From Balamuthia mandrillaris (Eukaryota > Discosea > Longamoebia > Balamuthiidae), in contig JAVKOQ010000167.1 in assembly GCA_031835245.1 (NCBI GenBank), forward strand, positions 57,124-121,123: a stretch of DNA of 64,000 bases, written 5' to 3'. Each line of letters starts with the position of its first letter. Position 1 is the first letter of the stretch. Positions 44,230 to 54,827 of the stretch are shown here, piece after piece. A model generated the notes under the pieces. It was given only the letters and a program-made list of their open reading frames with translations. It was not told where the DNA came from and did not search any database. The position numbers and the translations under genes are program-made.

Positions 44230-44801
44230 TGTTGCAACCACAGAGAAACCTGCATAAAACCTCCACTTCTTTGTGGCATTGGTAATTTATGGCCGTTTGG
44301 GTTTTCCTGCAAAAAAAAAAGCTACCCCTCAAGCACATACCCAATGTATTCTCCTCAATAAAATACAGCCAAGAAAAAAGGAAAAATGCAAAAAGTTAGC
44401 AGATGGTGTGTGGCTGTAGAGTTTATTGATGCAAGGAAAGTAAACACCATTTTTGTTATTAGACCTTGTGAAATATTGAATCACACAATTACACTTTCAA
44501 CTGGCTAGTTTTTTTACTACCAAGTTCCTCCATCTTTTAAAAAAAACCTGTGGATGGAGGATTGTTGGTAAAATCACCAACACTTATCTCAAGACTCCTC
44601 ATGTTGGATCCCTCCCGGACCCTCAGCTCTCCTTTCTTTTGTATCCCCCATCCTTCCTTTCTCCTGTTTTCCCTTTCTCTCGGTGTACTTTGAAGCAATG
44701 TCGGAGATTCACTCTCGTTGTCCTTCCTCTATTCTCTTGAATACACTCCTTGTCTCATCACCGACTCTTTCCTTCCTAAGGTTGGATTTAACCAACAGGA
44801 T
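44230..44801. other. AT-rich spacer, probable remnant of retroelement flank
   Basis: No gene or long open frame is recognised. Homopolymer runs and the pyrimidine-rich segment at 44634-44665 are the only features. The 5' LTR of the adjacent gypsy-like element could be here, but I could not match it to the 3' side. Confidence 0.35.
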
Positions 44802-45185
44802 GTCCTGATGATGAGGAAGAAGATGAGGAGGACCCGTAATTGTTGCCATTGTGGTGTTGGCCAGTGTTGGCTTTGCTAGGTGTCTGGGTGCCGTCTTTCA
44901 TCTGTTTAATTTGTTTACATTTAGTTGCTGAATGTCTGGATGTTGGGTGTAGAGAACAGCTGGTACTAGAGGGAGTCTTGTGTGCATAAAGATTAGCTTG
45001 ATACTAAGAGCTATCTGTACAGCTTGGTCGTATTTCTCTGCATTCTGCGAGAGTAGCACGTTGCTGACCGATTCCAGGAGGCAAGGATTGAGGCAGCGTT
45101 TCAGCACGCCTATTTTTTGGGCTTCAGACGGCTGCTCAGTCATCTGTTGAAGGATGTTGTCAATCCTTTTAATGACCTTTCTTAT
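44802..45185 (-). mobile_element. Inverted gag fragment of the gypsy-like element
   Basis: Read on the minus strand this encodes MTEQPSEAQKIGVLKRCLNP, SVSNVLLSQNAEKYDQAVQI and LPLVPAVLYTQHPDIQ, nearly the same as the plus-strand gag at 45585-45800. It abuts the 5' part of the plus-strand gag at 45186. It carries about 100 extra bases near the 3' end relative to the plus copy. Confidence 0.8.
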
Positions 45186-48100
45186 GGAGAGTGTCGACAG
45201 GACGTGAATTGATGGTTTTCCAACATGGACTCACCTTCATTTTCCTCAAAGATTCTGGTCTGCCCACCTACAACCCTAAATGTAATGGCGACCTGGAACC
45301 CTTTCTTCAGCAACTGGAGAACAACCTTCAGATTGTCAACCTTTGCCGCAACATGTGGAACAGGGCCCTCCCAAAATACACACAAGAGTCTAAGACTGCT
45401 TCCAACTGCAAAACAACATAGTCATACCCCACTTGTCATGGCATAAGGCTAGAGACCTCTTTGCCACCCACTTCAGCAGTGTGGAACTTCAAACCTGTCT
45501 CCATGATGAATTCTTCAAACTCAACCAGACCCAAGGAACCAGTGAGAAAGGTCATTGAAAGGATTGACAACATCCTTCAACAGATGACTGAGCAGCCGTC
45601 TGAAGCCCAGACAATAGCTGCACTGAAATGCTACCTCAACCCTTGCCTCCTGGAATTAGTCAGCAACGTGCTACTCTTGCAGAATGCAGAGAAATATGAC
45701 CAAGCTGTACAGATAGCTCTTAGTGTTGAGCTAATCTTTATGCACACAAGACTCCCTCTAGTACCAGCTGTCCTCTACACCCAACATCCGGACATTCTGC
45801 ACAACCATGAGTCCTCCTCATCTTCTTCCTCATCACCAGGACATCCTCCATCCAACAACAAACACACTTACCATAAGTGCTCAGCCCCCTGACATCCTGG
45901 TAATCAGTGTAAACCTTGCCAGCCTGCAGTGCTCAACTCTAGCCAAGCAGAGACAGCATCATCTCAGTAACTGGCTTCAGCCATTGCCACCTTCGTCACC
46001 ATCTCCTTCACCATCTTCACTTCTCTCTGGCACTAATCAGCCATTTACAAATGCACTGGATGCTTCCGCAAAGCAGGAGTTCATGGAAGCAGTCCTCATG
46101 CCTAGGAGACTCAAGGCAACATAGAGCTTACTGTCATTGACCTTAACTCCCTCCTTCACCCTGGCAACGCTTTTGACTCTGCTACGGATGCTCCCAGCCC
46201 TGTAGTCACTCCTGAAGCTATCTGTGTGGAAGGTCTTGACACAGGTGATGATAATGATGTGGAATATGACTGCGAGGACAAAGTGGAACCTCCCATCATG
46301 GCTCCCATCCTCCTTAACCATCAGCATACCACAGTCTTCATAGACTCTGGTGCATCTCCCTCCTTTATCTCTCCAGCAGTGGCAGAAAAGTACCTCCATC
46401 CAGTGTCCTGTGAACACCACCATACTGTCATCTCCCACATTGATGACATGGAGATCACATTAGGCAACAGGTTCATCCGTATTACCCACCATGTCGCACA
46501 CCTCTGCATCAACTGTGGCTCCTGTAAGCTACATCACCACATCCTCATCATGCCACTTCAAGGCAAGCATTAGATCTTGTTAGGAAGAGAGTGAACATGT
46601 GACATGTTAGTATTGATCTTTTCGGCCTTCCTGTGTGTTACCCTCTTCCTAGTGAATGAAAAGAATTTAAGGAAGATAACTCCAACATTTCCAACAAGCA
46701 TAAATGTGTTGAGCTTCCTCCTCCTCCTGACATGGCTTGAAAGATTGCTGAAGGCATCTGCAATGCACTCCAGCACAACCAGCAAGTGCCTAATGGCCCC
46801 AGCAGTTCCCTTCTGGAAAGTGTAATTTACTTAAACATCGATGATGCCAAACCTGTTTTCCGTAAACAGTACACCATCTCCAAGATTTATCACAACTTGG
46901 TTTTCAGCAGCTCATCAAATGGCTCCAACATGATGTCATCATGCTCTCCTCATTCAACTGCCAGTGGAATTCTCCCATCCTTTCAGTCCACAAAAGGACA
47001 AACATGGCAAATGGTCAAAAGTCAGGATTTGTATTGACCCTGGTAGCATTAATCCTCTCCTCATCAATGACGAGTAGCTTATCGAGGACCCCAAGGTTCT
47101 CATCGAATGAGGTCTAGGCCTCAAACGGGCTACCCTCTTGGACCTCGTCTGGTCTTACAACCAAATCCTGGTTTATCTACCTCACCAGGAAAAACTAACC
47201 TTCACATAGCATGGCATACAACTCAAGTTCATGGGTGCACCTTTCAGCATCAAGCATGTCAAGGCTGTCAACTCCCACTTCATCACAACCACCCTTCGCC
47301 TTCTTATTGACATCTCATCTCATTACATGGATGATCTCTCCTTGTATATATATTTCTTTCTTTCATTCCATTAAAGGTCTTTTCCCTGCACACAATGAGT
47401 TGGTATTCGTTGGGTTGTTCTCTCATCAGCCTTATCACACTGCAACTCCTTGGTAATGTCATATCAAGAGATGGCTACCCGACCTGGAGAAAATCTCTAC
47501 CTTTGTCACTCTAACTACAGGCAAGCAAATACAGAGCACCCTAGGTTTACCAACTTCCTTCGGGATCACATTCCTCACTATGCAGAGATCGCAGCACCCC
47601 TTGAGCCTCTCCGGAATGTCCCTAATATCAGACCTTATTGGAATGATGACTGTCAATAAGCACTTGATACTTTCAAGCATGTCATCTCTAGTCCAACCAT
47701 CCTAAGTGCACTAGATTGAAACAAACCCTTTTGTGTTGGTACTGACTCTTCTCAGCATGGTGTTGGTGCTGTACTTTACCAAGAAGACAACAATGGCAAG
47801 CGTAGTTACATTTGCTTCGCCAGCAAGGCTCTTAACCCTGCTCAATGCAATTATCCTTCCATCAAAAGAGAGCTGCTTGCCATTATCTTCGCCCTCCACA
47901 GGTTCCACTACTACCTCATTGGCTGATGCTTCTTACTCTACACTGACCACTGACCTCTTGTGCAGCTTTTCAACACAAATGACCTCAATAGTATGCTCAT
48001 TTACTGGGCTCTTGTGATCCTTCACTACGATTTTGAAGTTTTCCACCAGCCTGGCATTCACCATATCTTGGAAGACTGCCTTTCATAGCTATACACCCTT

Positions 48101-50055
48101 CTATCCTCAGCAATGCAGTGCTGAAGTTCCTCAGAACGCCAAAACTCTGGCTCCAAAACCCTAAATCAACAACATCAAACTCAATGACAGCCAACTACTG
48201 GTCCCTTGCAAACAGACTTCGGACAATCAGTACATCTTCATCATCATAGACATTGCCACACGTTTTACGATTCCCCACCCGCTCAAGGACAAATCCACAG
48301 AAGAAGTCTCCTGCAAGTTTGTCAAGATCATCTGCAAACTTTGCTTCCCCAAAATCGTCTAGTCTAAAAATGGCTTTGAATTCATCAACAAAATCATGTC
48401 TGTAATGGTCACTTTGAGCTACTTGAAGAGATAAGCCAAGCAAGAGAAGAAGAAGGTGAGAAGAAGGGAGGTGAGGGAGGTGAAGGGACGAGTAATGTTG
48501 AAAAGAAAGCCAAGAGAATAAGGGCCTTAACTCGAGTAACCAAGGTAGAGTATGCAGCCAAAGAAGAAAGAAGAACAAGAGCATGGCTATGGCATAACTT
48601 CTTGACAAATGAAAGATGTTTGGTTGGACAACAGAACTTAGTGATTACTAACCCAAGGAAAGAACATTTGATAAATGCTATTTGTTGTGGTGGTCTGCCC
48701 ATTGGAAAAAAGTGGTGCCATTCAACAGTCTGAGGAGGATAGTAAGTGCCCTGCATGCAATGCTGAGGAAGAAACAGCAGAACACTTCCTGTTAAGCTGT
48801 CCAAATCTTTGGGAAGATCTCTTTAGAATCTGGAGTGTGGACAACGGAAATGAAGAACAAGTCAGAAAGCTGATTATAGAAGACTGCACAACAAAGCTCC
48901 TGTCAAGTGGAAAGAAATGCAACAGAGCTCAAGAGATGGAACAATGTAAGCAAAGTTGTAAACGAGTCTGGAGATTATTATGGGCAGCAAGAGCAAGTTG
49001 GAAGCATGGAAGTTCTTTTGCTTTTTATCAATCTTTGGAAGTAATGTAAAAGCAAGGAAAAGAGAAGAAAGGATAGGAGAATGAAAAGGATAGTTAGATG
49101 ATACAAAGTTAGTCTGAAATCTCATTCAACACCTTTCACTTGTGAACTTGAATAACAATTGGGAAGGCATTGAGGATGAGAGAGTAAGAGAAGTAAGAGT
49201 ACACTATGTATATACAATGCTTACTTTTTATGTATAGATTGGTGTTGTTCTCAAAGCAAATAAACTTTTTATTACTACTACATGTCTGTGGTACGTGACT
49301 AGGCAGGTTTTGACCACCAGTTCATCTCTTCATACTACTCACAAGCCAACAGAGCTGCAGCAAGCCATGTCAAGCTCACCAAATCCATGCTTCTGAAATC
49401 TCTTAAGAGGGCGTATTCCAGTTGGTATAATTGGGGAGCATGGGTTGTATGGTGTGTCATCCTGATAGATTGTGTATATTTGTAAGATGTTGCAATATGC
49501 ATGTTTCTCTACTAAAATCTGCCTTGTGTGGGTTTCCTTGCTAATGTTGGAAGTTTTTTTTCCAACTTTTCTGTTGACACTGGAACCAGTTTTTGAGGAT
49601 AATATACAACTCGTTCTTTCACCTATTCCACAATGAAGAAGAACACAATCCCAAAGCACAAACACTTCAACATCAACAACAAAATCATCCATTTCTCTCC
49701 TAAGGACAAGGTAATGCTGAAAAACTTGTCAGCAAACTTCAAAACTGCCCCTAAATTTCTCGGTCCCTTCATCATCCACCACTGCACTGATAACAGAGCC
49801 TAAGCACTTTGGGAAGGCATTGATGTTGGAAAACCAACTGTTTCTCTCGTCATTATGACTTCCTATCAACACTCTCCCAGATACCTCAAAAACTTTCATC
49901 CCTTTTTATTTTCCCATTTTCCTCACAACACACTCAAAGCACACACTTTGGTCCACACCCCTTTTTCATGTGAATAAACCCAGAGTCGCTTACATGCCGT
50001 CCCTTTCTTGATCTGCTGGGTTATTCCCCATCAACACCCTGAAGGGGGCTAATTC
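45186..50055 (+). mobile_element. Decayed Ty3/gypsy-type LTR retrotransposon, interrupted by LINE copy C
   Basis: In order: gag (NPKCNGDLEPFLQQLENNLQ; ARDLFATHFSSVELQ; a degenerate zinc knuckle HKCSAP-stop-HPGNQC at about 45868-45910), aspartic protease (VFIDSGASPSFISPAVAEKY, 46336-46395), reverse transcriptase (HYMDDLSLY, about 47314-47340; LLGNVISRDGYP, about 47446-47480), RNase H (FCVGTDSSQHGVGAVLYQ, about 47727-47780, then YPSIKRELLAIIFALHRFHY), and integrase core (YIFIIIDIATRFTIPHPL, about 48231-48285), resumed after the LINE insertion at 49281. The pol C-terminus reads FSPKDKVMLKNLSANF near 49690. A GAAGGGGG purine tract at about 50042 may be the 3' priming site. Many stops and frameshifts make it a dead copy. 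LTRs were not recognised. Confidence 0.8.
48404..49280 (+). mobile_element. 5'-truncated LINE copy C inserted in the gypsy integrase
   Basis: The copy starts at the point equivalent to base 43332 of copy B (HFELLEE) and runs through CPACNAEEETAEHFLLSCPN to the same 3' tail (ATTACTACTA). It has frameshifts near 48630 and 48715. A 9-base target-site duplication, CATGTCTGT, flanks it at 48395-48403 and 49281-49289. Removing the insert restores continuous integrase-like sequence around FINKIMS. Confidence 0.9.
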
Positions 50056-50289
50056 CTAATGACATGGCACTGACATGAAATCATGTTGTCCTTATATTTT
50101 TCAGTAAAGCCTGCAAGCCCTGAGACAGAAATGTCATTTCTTTGAAATTTCTATCCATACCATAAAAATATTGTTTATTGTTGACATTGTTGCCATATTA
50201 CGTGGATTTGGGTTCAGGCACAACGACAATATGGGTTCAGGCACTATCTTTCCCCTTTGCTCAAAATGTGCTCAGTGAGGTTTATTTGT

Positions 50290-50460
50290 GCAGAGCACCT
50301 GCAACAGGTCCAACAAACACACCTGCTGTAAGTGCTCAGCGCCCTGGCATCCTAGTAATCAGATAAAACGAGAAAGGGAGGAAAAGGAACAAGAGGGACA
50401 GCAGCGACAAGAAGAAGCTCAAGAGAAACTTGAAAGAAGGCGAGCAAAACAAGTTGCATC
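50290..50460 (+). mobile_element. Second gag zinc-knuckle remnant
   Basis: CNRSNKHTCCKCSAPWHPSN followed by QIKREREEKEQEG parallels the knuckle at about 45868 of the gypsy-like element. Here the first three ligands (C, C, H) survive and the last Cys is replaced by Ile. A Glu/Arg-rich stretch follows. No intact gene is present. Confidence 0.6.
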
Positions 50461-50819
50461 AAAATGGCGTTGCCAAGCAGCTTCTTCTGCAAGTTTATGC
50501 TTGTCCTTGCTCTCTACTTTGTCCTCGCCCTCGCCCTTGCCCTTGTCCTCAAAGGAACAGTGCCAGCTCCAGAAAGAAAAATGATGGAAGCAGAAGGCTG
50601 AGAGCCAAAGGTGTCAATGAGCTCAGCAACAACAAGAAAAAGAGGAACAAGAAGCCAAGACACAGCAAAGGCAGCTTTAGAAAGAAAGAAACCAACACCA
50701 CCAAAGCAAGTGCCTTTCAATACTGCTTGCAGCATCACAAGCCACAAGCCCATTCGCCTTCCTGCTCTGCGCCTTTATCCTCAGCTCCTTCTTTTTCCAT
50801 AGGTGCAACCCACCACACT

Positions 50820-50992
50820 CCTTTGCAGCATGAGAGCACAAAAGCTGCACTTCAATGAAACTCTTCTCATTTGGGCACATCCTCAGTACTTCTCACTTGC
50901 TGTCCTCTACAGCATGAGAACACAAAAGCTGCACCTCAATATAACTCTTCTCAGTTTGTGCACATCCCCAGCACAAATCAAATCACATACTA
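50820..50992. repeat. Imperfect tandem duplication, about 86-base unit
   Basis: The segment CAGCATGAGAGCACAAAAGC through the GCACATCCTCAG stretch is repeated immediately downstream as CAGCATGAGAACACAAAAGC with scattered substitutions. No coding role is evident. The flanking 50,460-50,810 and 51,000-51,400 sequence has no recognised gene. Confidence 0.7.
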
Positions 50993-51405
50993 TTTACTAA
51001 GTTTCCCTTCGAGTATGGGACAAACCCAAGCAGGTCCCCTTATGGAAATCCATGGTGTTGAGGTGTTGCTGGATCTGTATAAATGATTTTTGCAATTATG
51101 TATTGAATTCCTGGCGATCCTTCTCTGCTTTCTGGCAATCCTCCTCCACTTTCTGGCAAGCTTCTCTCACTCTGCTCATTTCAGAAACAAAATAGTTGTC
51201 TTTTTCAACTTCCAGTAGTGGTGCTGATTTTTTCGATTGAAGTTGTTTTTTCTGCATTTCAATAACATTTTTTGCAACCTTCAGAGTGGCAGCATCCTTG
51301 GTGGCTGAAGAAAAGGTAGTGAGGAGAATGTTAATCGAATGCATAGAGCAAGCCATTATTACTTACTTTGCTTCTGAAGTTGCAAGTAGTTGATGGCTTG
51401 CAGGT

Positions 51406-52242
51406 TTGGTTTTACTACATAAAATCCTAAAAATGCGGAAAAATAGGACTCTGCCACGCAAGAGCACTGAATTGATTGACAGTCAGGAGAGGGAACAGGT
51501 CCTACGTCGATGGGTGGATCTGGCCATGAAGGAACGTCTTAGACTGGGGACCCTAAACGGTAATCGTTCGTGGAAGCCCGCTTTGCAAGCTGTGCAAAAA
51601 GAGACAAAGATCCCCGAGTGTTTTGTCAAAGGGGACAAGCTAAATCAGTTTCTGGAGGAAGCGTTCAAGTTTGCGGTGGAAAAGTATGGGCACCTGAACA
51701 CTACCACAGTCAAGATTCCTTCTCCCAGGGTGAACCAAAAGGAGGAGGACGACAGAGGGGCAGAGGATCAGTGTAACTCGGTAGCGGATTCGCCCCGCCG
51801 AGAGGAAGGGACAAGTGTTGTGCCCAAGGGGAAGATTGATTCGGACTCAGTCAGTGCAGACGGCGTTAAGGAGCGAACCAATAGTCAAGTGGCGCTGCTG
51901 TTTGATTGTATTAGCCGTGTTTCTCACGAGTGTGGTAAGCTCTCCGAGGCAGGCGTACTCTCACTCGCAGTGATTGTACGATTCAGGGACCTGATTGAAT
52001 CCCTCGACAAGGAGATCAATAATCTTATGGTGGAAAAAGGAAGTGCAAATAGTACCAAAGGCGGCCTTACTCTGGGTTCCCAACGGTCTTACGCGGAGGT
52101 GGTCGGATCAGCTCCGCGGTGTGATATGATTACTGCGGAAAGGAATTTCCCTCCAACGGCAACTACGGTCAGCGCGCCAAGCTTGGAATACTGGAAGGAA
52201 GAAATGTACTCATTAATCAGGGCGTGGATGTTTTCCACATAA
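51406..52242 (+). CDS. Open frame of 278 codons, possible retroelement ORF1-like protein
   Basis: A continuous frame runs from 51406 to 52242; the internal ATG in LKMRKNRTLPRKSTELIDSQ is an alternative start. Its richer GC content differs from the AT-rich surroundings. The product is charged, with QEREQVLRRWVDLAMKERLR, CISRVSHECGKLSEAGVLSL and LIESLDKEINNLMVE helices. Near the C-terminus it has RSYAEVVGSAPRCD, a motif type common in ORF1/gag proteins of non-LTR elements. I do not recognise a family. The frame ends inside the first copy of the 38-40 base repeat at the edge of the mitochondrial block, so it may be truncated there. Confidence 0.4.
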   Translation: MVLLHKILKMRKNRTLPRKSTELIDSQEREQVLRRWVDLAMKERLRLGTLNGNRSWKPALQAVQKETKIPECFVKGDKLNQFLEEAFKFAVEKYGHLNTTTVKIPSPRVNQKEEDDRGAEDQCNSVADSPRREEGTSVVPKGKIDSDSVSADGVKERTNSQVALLFDCISRVSHECGKLSEAGVLSLAVIVRFRDLIESLDKEINNLMVEKGSANSTKGGLTLGSQRSYAEVVGSAPRCDMITAERNFPPTATTVSAPSLEYWKEEMYSLIRAWMFST

Positions 52243-52314
52243 CCGGGCATAACGGGGCTTTCAGTTCTTTCACGTACTCATTAATCAAGGGCGTGGATGT
52301 TTTTCCACATAACC
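52207..52314. repeat. Direct repeat pair at the nuclear/mitochondrial junction
   Basis: A 38-base unit at 52207-52244 (TACTCATTAATCAGGGCGTG onward to CCACATAACC) recurs at 52275-52314 with two single-base insertions. A 30-base spacer separates the copies. Mitochondrial rps3 sequence begins directly after the second copy. Confidence 0.9.
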
Positions 52315-52800
52315 AGATACATTTTTGCCATGATTAGCCGATGAGAATGAAAAGGGCACACCCGACTTTGAACTAAAAGAAGATGAGGATTTCGGGCTAA
52401 AAAACGAAACAAAGTCAGACTTAGGACCCTTATTAAATTTAGAAGGAAATTTTGGACCATCGCGACTCGACGACACTACTTTATTTTTCGAAAATCGAAC
52501 AGGCCTTACATCAGAACTAGCTAATTTTTCCTTGAGCGATAAAAGCAGATTAGCCACGGTAGACGAATAAAAAAGGATCATAACGTTAAGTGTTCCAGAA
52601 TGAAACATTAAACGAACATCGCTCTCCAAAGAAAACGTACGAAAACGTTTTAAGTTTAAAACCTGGGAAGCATACGTGTGCGCCAATGCAAACTTAAAAT
52701 AAACAAAAGAGTAGAAAAACGGATAACGAACATGTCAAATTTTATCATGAAAGAACGTTGCATAAATACGATGACTTATAGGATTAACAACATGACCCAT
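52315..52800 (-). CDS. rps3: Mitochondrial ribosomal protein S3, 3' truncated at the junction
   Basis: The ATG at 52800 follows the rps19 stop with no gap. It gives MGHVVNPISHRIYATFFHDK, matching the MGQKVNPIxxR start of S3, then IWHVRYPFF with UGA (52735-52737) read as Trp. It continues AHTYASQVLNLKRFRTFSLE, SDVRLMFHSGTLNVMILFYS and a Ser/Lys-rich insertion of the sort seen in protist mitochondrial S3. The frame runs into the direct repeat at 52314, where mitochondrial sequence ends. The C-terminal KH and S3C portions are missing. S3 follows L2 and S19 as in the bacterial S10 operon. Confidence 0.8.
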
Positions 52801-53043
52801 TTATTTTTTTTTTGGCAGTTTTCGGCCAAGCTCTTTTTTACGATGTATAGGCCCTATTTTTTTAGATAGAATAAAGTTATACAGTGAAAAAAAAAACAAG
52901 AAATTCGAGCGCAAATAAAACAATTCATATTTAATCCCATTATACATAAAAAAACCACACCCACCGAAGCCTGGAAGCAACAAAAGCTTACCAGCTAAAC
53001 GGTTTTTGTTATAACATAACAATTTAATTTTTTTTTTTGACAT
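52801..53043 (-). CDS. rps19: Mitochondrial ribosomal protein S19
   Basis: This 80-codon frame starts at ATG 53043, overlapping the rpl2 3' end by 20 bases, and stops TAA at 52801-52803, directly before the rps3 ATG. The segment LLLLPGFGGCGFFMYNGIKY aligns with the ILPEFVG...VHNGK core of S19. FILSKKIGPIHRKKELGRKL resembles its Arg/Lys-rich end. Sequence is diverged, but length, order (L2-S19-S3) and the YNG motif agree. Confidence 0.65.
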   Translation of the reverse strand: MSKKKIKLLCYNKNRLAGKLLLLPGFGGCGFFMYNGIKYELFYLRSNFLFFFSLYNFILSKKIGPIHRKKELGRKLPKKK

Positions 53044-53824
53044 TCTTAGTAAGCCAACCTCATCGACTGACAGAAGGGCGTCCCGCACCAGATTTTCCTT
53101 CACCGCCCCCATGGGGATGATCTACGGGATTCATAGCGACGCCGCGTACCACCGGACGCCACCCTTTTAATCTAAAAAAACCAGCTTTGTAATGAATTTT
53201 TTTTTGAAAAAATTTATGCGCCAAGCTTCCTAATACAGCAAAGTTATGACGACCAAACTTCACAAAATTGCCCGATTTTAATTTTAGTACTACACCACCC
53301 GATTCTTTTGCCATTACACGACCATAAGAACCAAACGCTCTCGAAAATTGCGCACCGCTGAGTTTAGACAATTCAATATTATGCACAAACGAACCTACTG
53401 GAATATTGATAAGGGGAACAGCACAACCATAAGAAGAGGCGGAAGAGAGGAACCAACTGTTTCTAATACTCATACCAACCGTTAAGAATGATGGCGCAGG
53501 AATATAACAAACAACGCCATTTGAAAAGCAAACAAAAGCAATCAGCAGCCCCGTACCCGGCTCATATTCAAGTCGAAGAACGATTCCGTCAAGGTTATAA
53601 ACATAACGTAAATAATCAATGTGACGAGCAACGGAAAGAGCACCACCACCCCGATGATACACCGAGATACGGCCGCTTGAGCTACGCCCCCCAGACTTGT
53701 GCAAACGAGAAGAGAGCGCTTTAAATGATTTTTTTTTCCAAAGAGATAACATTAAGTCGTTTAAACATAAACCACAAACGAAGTGTAATAAATTGGCGGT
53801 ACAGCTTATATCGAGAACGGTCAT
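53024..53824 (-). CDS. rpl2: Mitochondrial ribosomal protein L2
   Basis: The body reads SRLHKSGGRSSSGRISVYHR, a GIVLRLEYEPGTGLL strand, VVLKLKSGNFVKFGRHNFAV, then GVAMNPVDHPHGGGEGKSGA and GRPSVSRWGWLTKNVKKKN. The MNPVDHPHGGGEG motif is the universal peptidyl-transferase-proximal loop of L2. The Trp in SRWG is UGA at 53060-53062; standard reading would cut off the conserved C-terminus. The ATG at 53824 overlaps rps7 by over 100 bases. A second ATG at 53752 (MLSLWKKKSFKALSS) fits the family N-terminus better and is the likelier start. Confidence 0.92.
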
Positions 53825-54827
53825 AACGTTTTGGACTACACGCGATACGGATTAAACGCGATACAGCAAGAGCAATCATACGGCGAGCAAATAGATTGTG
53901 ATATAAACCTGAACTTACGACCGCTTTACAATCGCCGGCCCAGCCTTTTTTATAAAAAGAAGAATTCGCAAAATTGCGAACAAACACACGGCGATTTGGT
54001 CGAATATAGGCAACGGATTTCCTAAAAAAACGACGCCGAAAAGACCAACGGATAAGTCCAAAGCTTCGCTCATTTTTAACCAAAAACGGCGACAATCCCT
54101 TCGAAGAAAAAGAATGCGAACGCAAAAACCCGCGAGTTAACGCTGCCGCAATACGTAAATTCAATCTACGAAAACGACGCCCTTGTTTTTTTACTGGCGT
54201 AGGAACACACTTGCGGCGAAAAACCTTACGAATAACCAAACGTTTTTGCCTACGTTTTGAATGAACAATACGACGGAGCCTGCCGACCCGTTTACTTTTT
54301 TCACACAATTTTCGAACAGCAATTAAAAAAAGCTTCATGCGTTTACTTAGTTTAAGTGTTGAAAAATCCAAATCTTTTAGACGTAAACGCCTTGTTCGCG
54401 TACGGCTACTCCGACGCCATAGATTTCGAATATACTTATTAGCTAATAAGTGCGTCTCTGTTCGCAAAGAAACTACTTTGCTTTTTCCAAAAAAACAAGC
54501 AGACAACTCCGTGAATAACTGCAAACGTTTAGTCAAGCCTTGGCGTTCCCTGCTCGCCTTAAAAATCCAACGAAAACAGTGCTTAAACGAATTGACCGCA
54601 TAGAGTACATAAGGGGCATAAGAAATACGAGGTCGAAAACGTGAAATACGGAAAGAGACGCGCGGACGGTTAGTTTCCAAAATTGAAAACACCAAACGAA
54701 GCGGAGAAATTCTGAAATAACGTTTTAATAGGCTAAAAACATGTAACAAAAGATTAAAAGCACGCAAACCAAAACCCTTTTGCAAATTATGGTGGATAAA
54801 GCCGTTAACTAAAAAAACAGACCGCAT
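53721..54827 (-). CDS. rps7: Mitochondrial ribosomal protein S7 with a large basic C-terminal extension
   Basis: The first 150 residues are S7: LVNGFIHHNLQKGFGLRAFN, FRISPLRLVFSILETNRPRV, SYAPYVLYAVNSFKHCFRWI, FKASRERQGLTKRLQLFTEL and LRTETHLLANKYIRNLWRRS (the last matching the conserved H-x-x-A-x-x-N region). The frame then continues about 215 residues of very Arg/Lys-rich sequence (RRFRRLNLRIAAALTRGFLR, IRWSFRRRFFRKSVAYIRPN) to TAA at 53721, more than doubling the usual 150-160 residue length. The ATG overlaps the rps12 stop as TAATG. The extension may be a lineage-specific tail or a fused, unrecognised ribosomal protein. Confidence 0.8.
   Translation of the reverse strand: MRSVFLVNGFIHHNLQKGFGLRAFNLLLHVFSLLKRYFRISPLRLVFSILETNRPRVSFRISRFRPRISYAPYVLYAVNSFKHCFRWIFKASRERQGLTKRLQLFTELSACFFGKSKVVSLRTETHLLANKYIRNLWRRSSRTRTRRLRLKDLDFSTLKLSKRMKLFLIAVRKLCEKSKRVGRLRRIVHSKRRQKRLVIRKVFRRKCVPTPVKKQGRRFRRLNLRIAAALTRGFLRSHSFSSKGLSPFLVKNERSFGLIRWSFRRRFFRKSVAYIRPNRRVFVRNFANSSFYKKGWAGDCKAVVSSGLYHNLFARRMIALAVSRLIRIACSPKRYDRSRYKLYRQFITLRLWFMFKRLNVISLEKKII

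Noticed and set aside
53831-54603. Plus-strand frames opposite rps7
   Set aside because: They are antisense to the Arg-rich S7 frame and show no family similarity.
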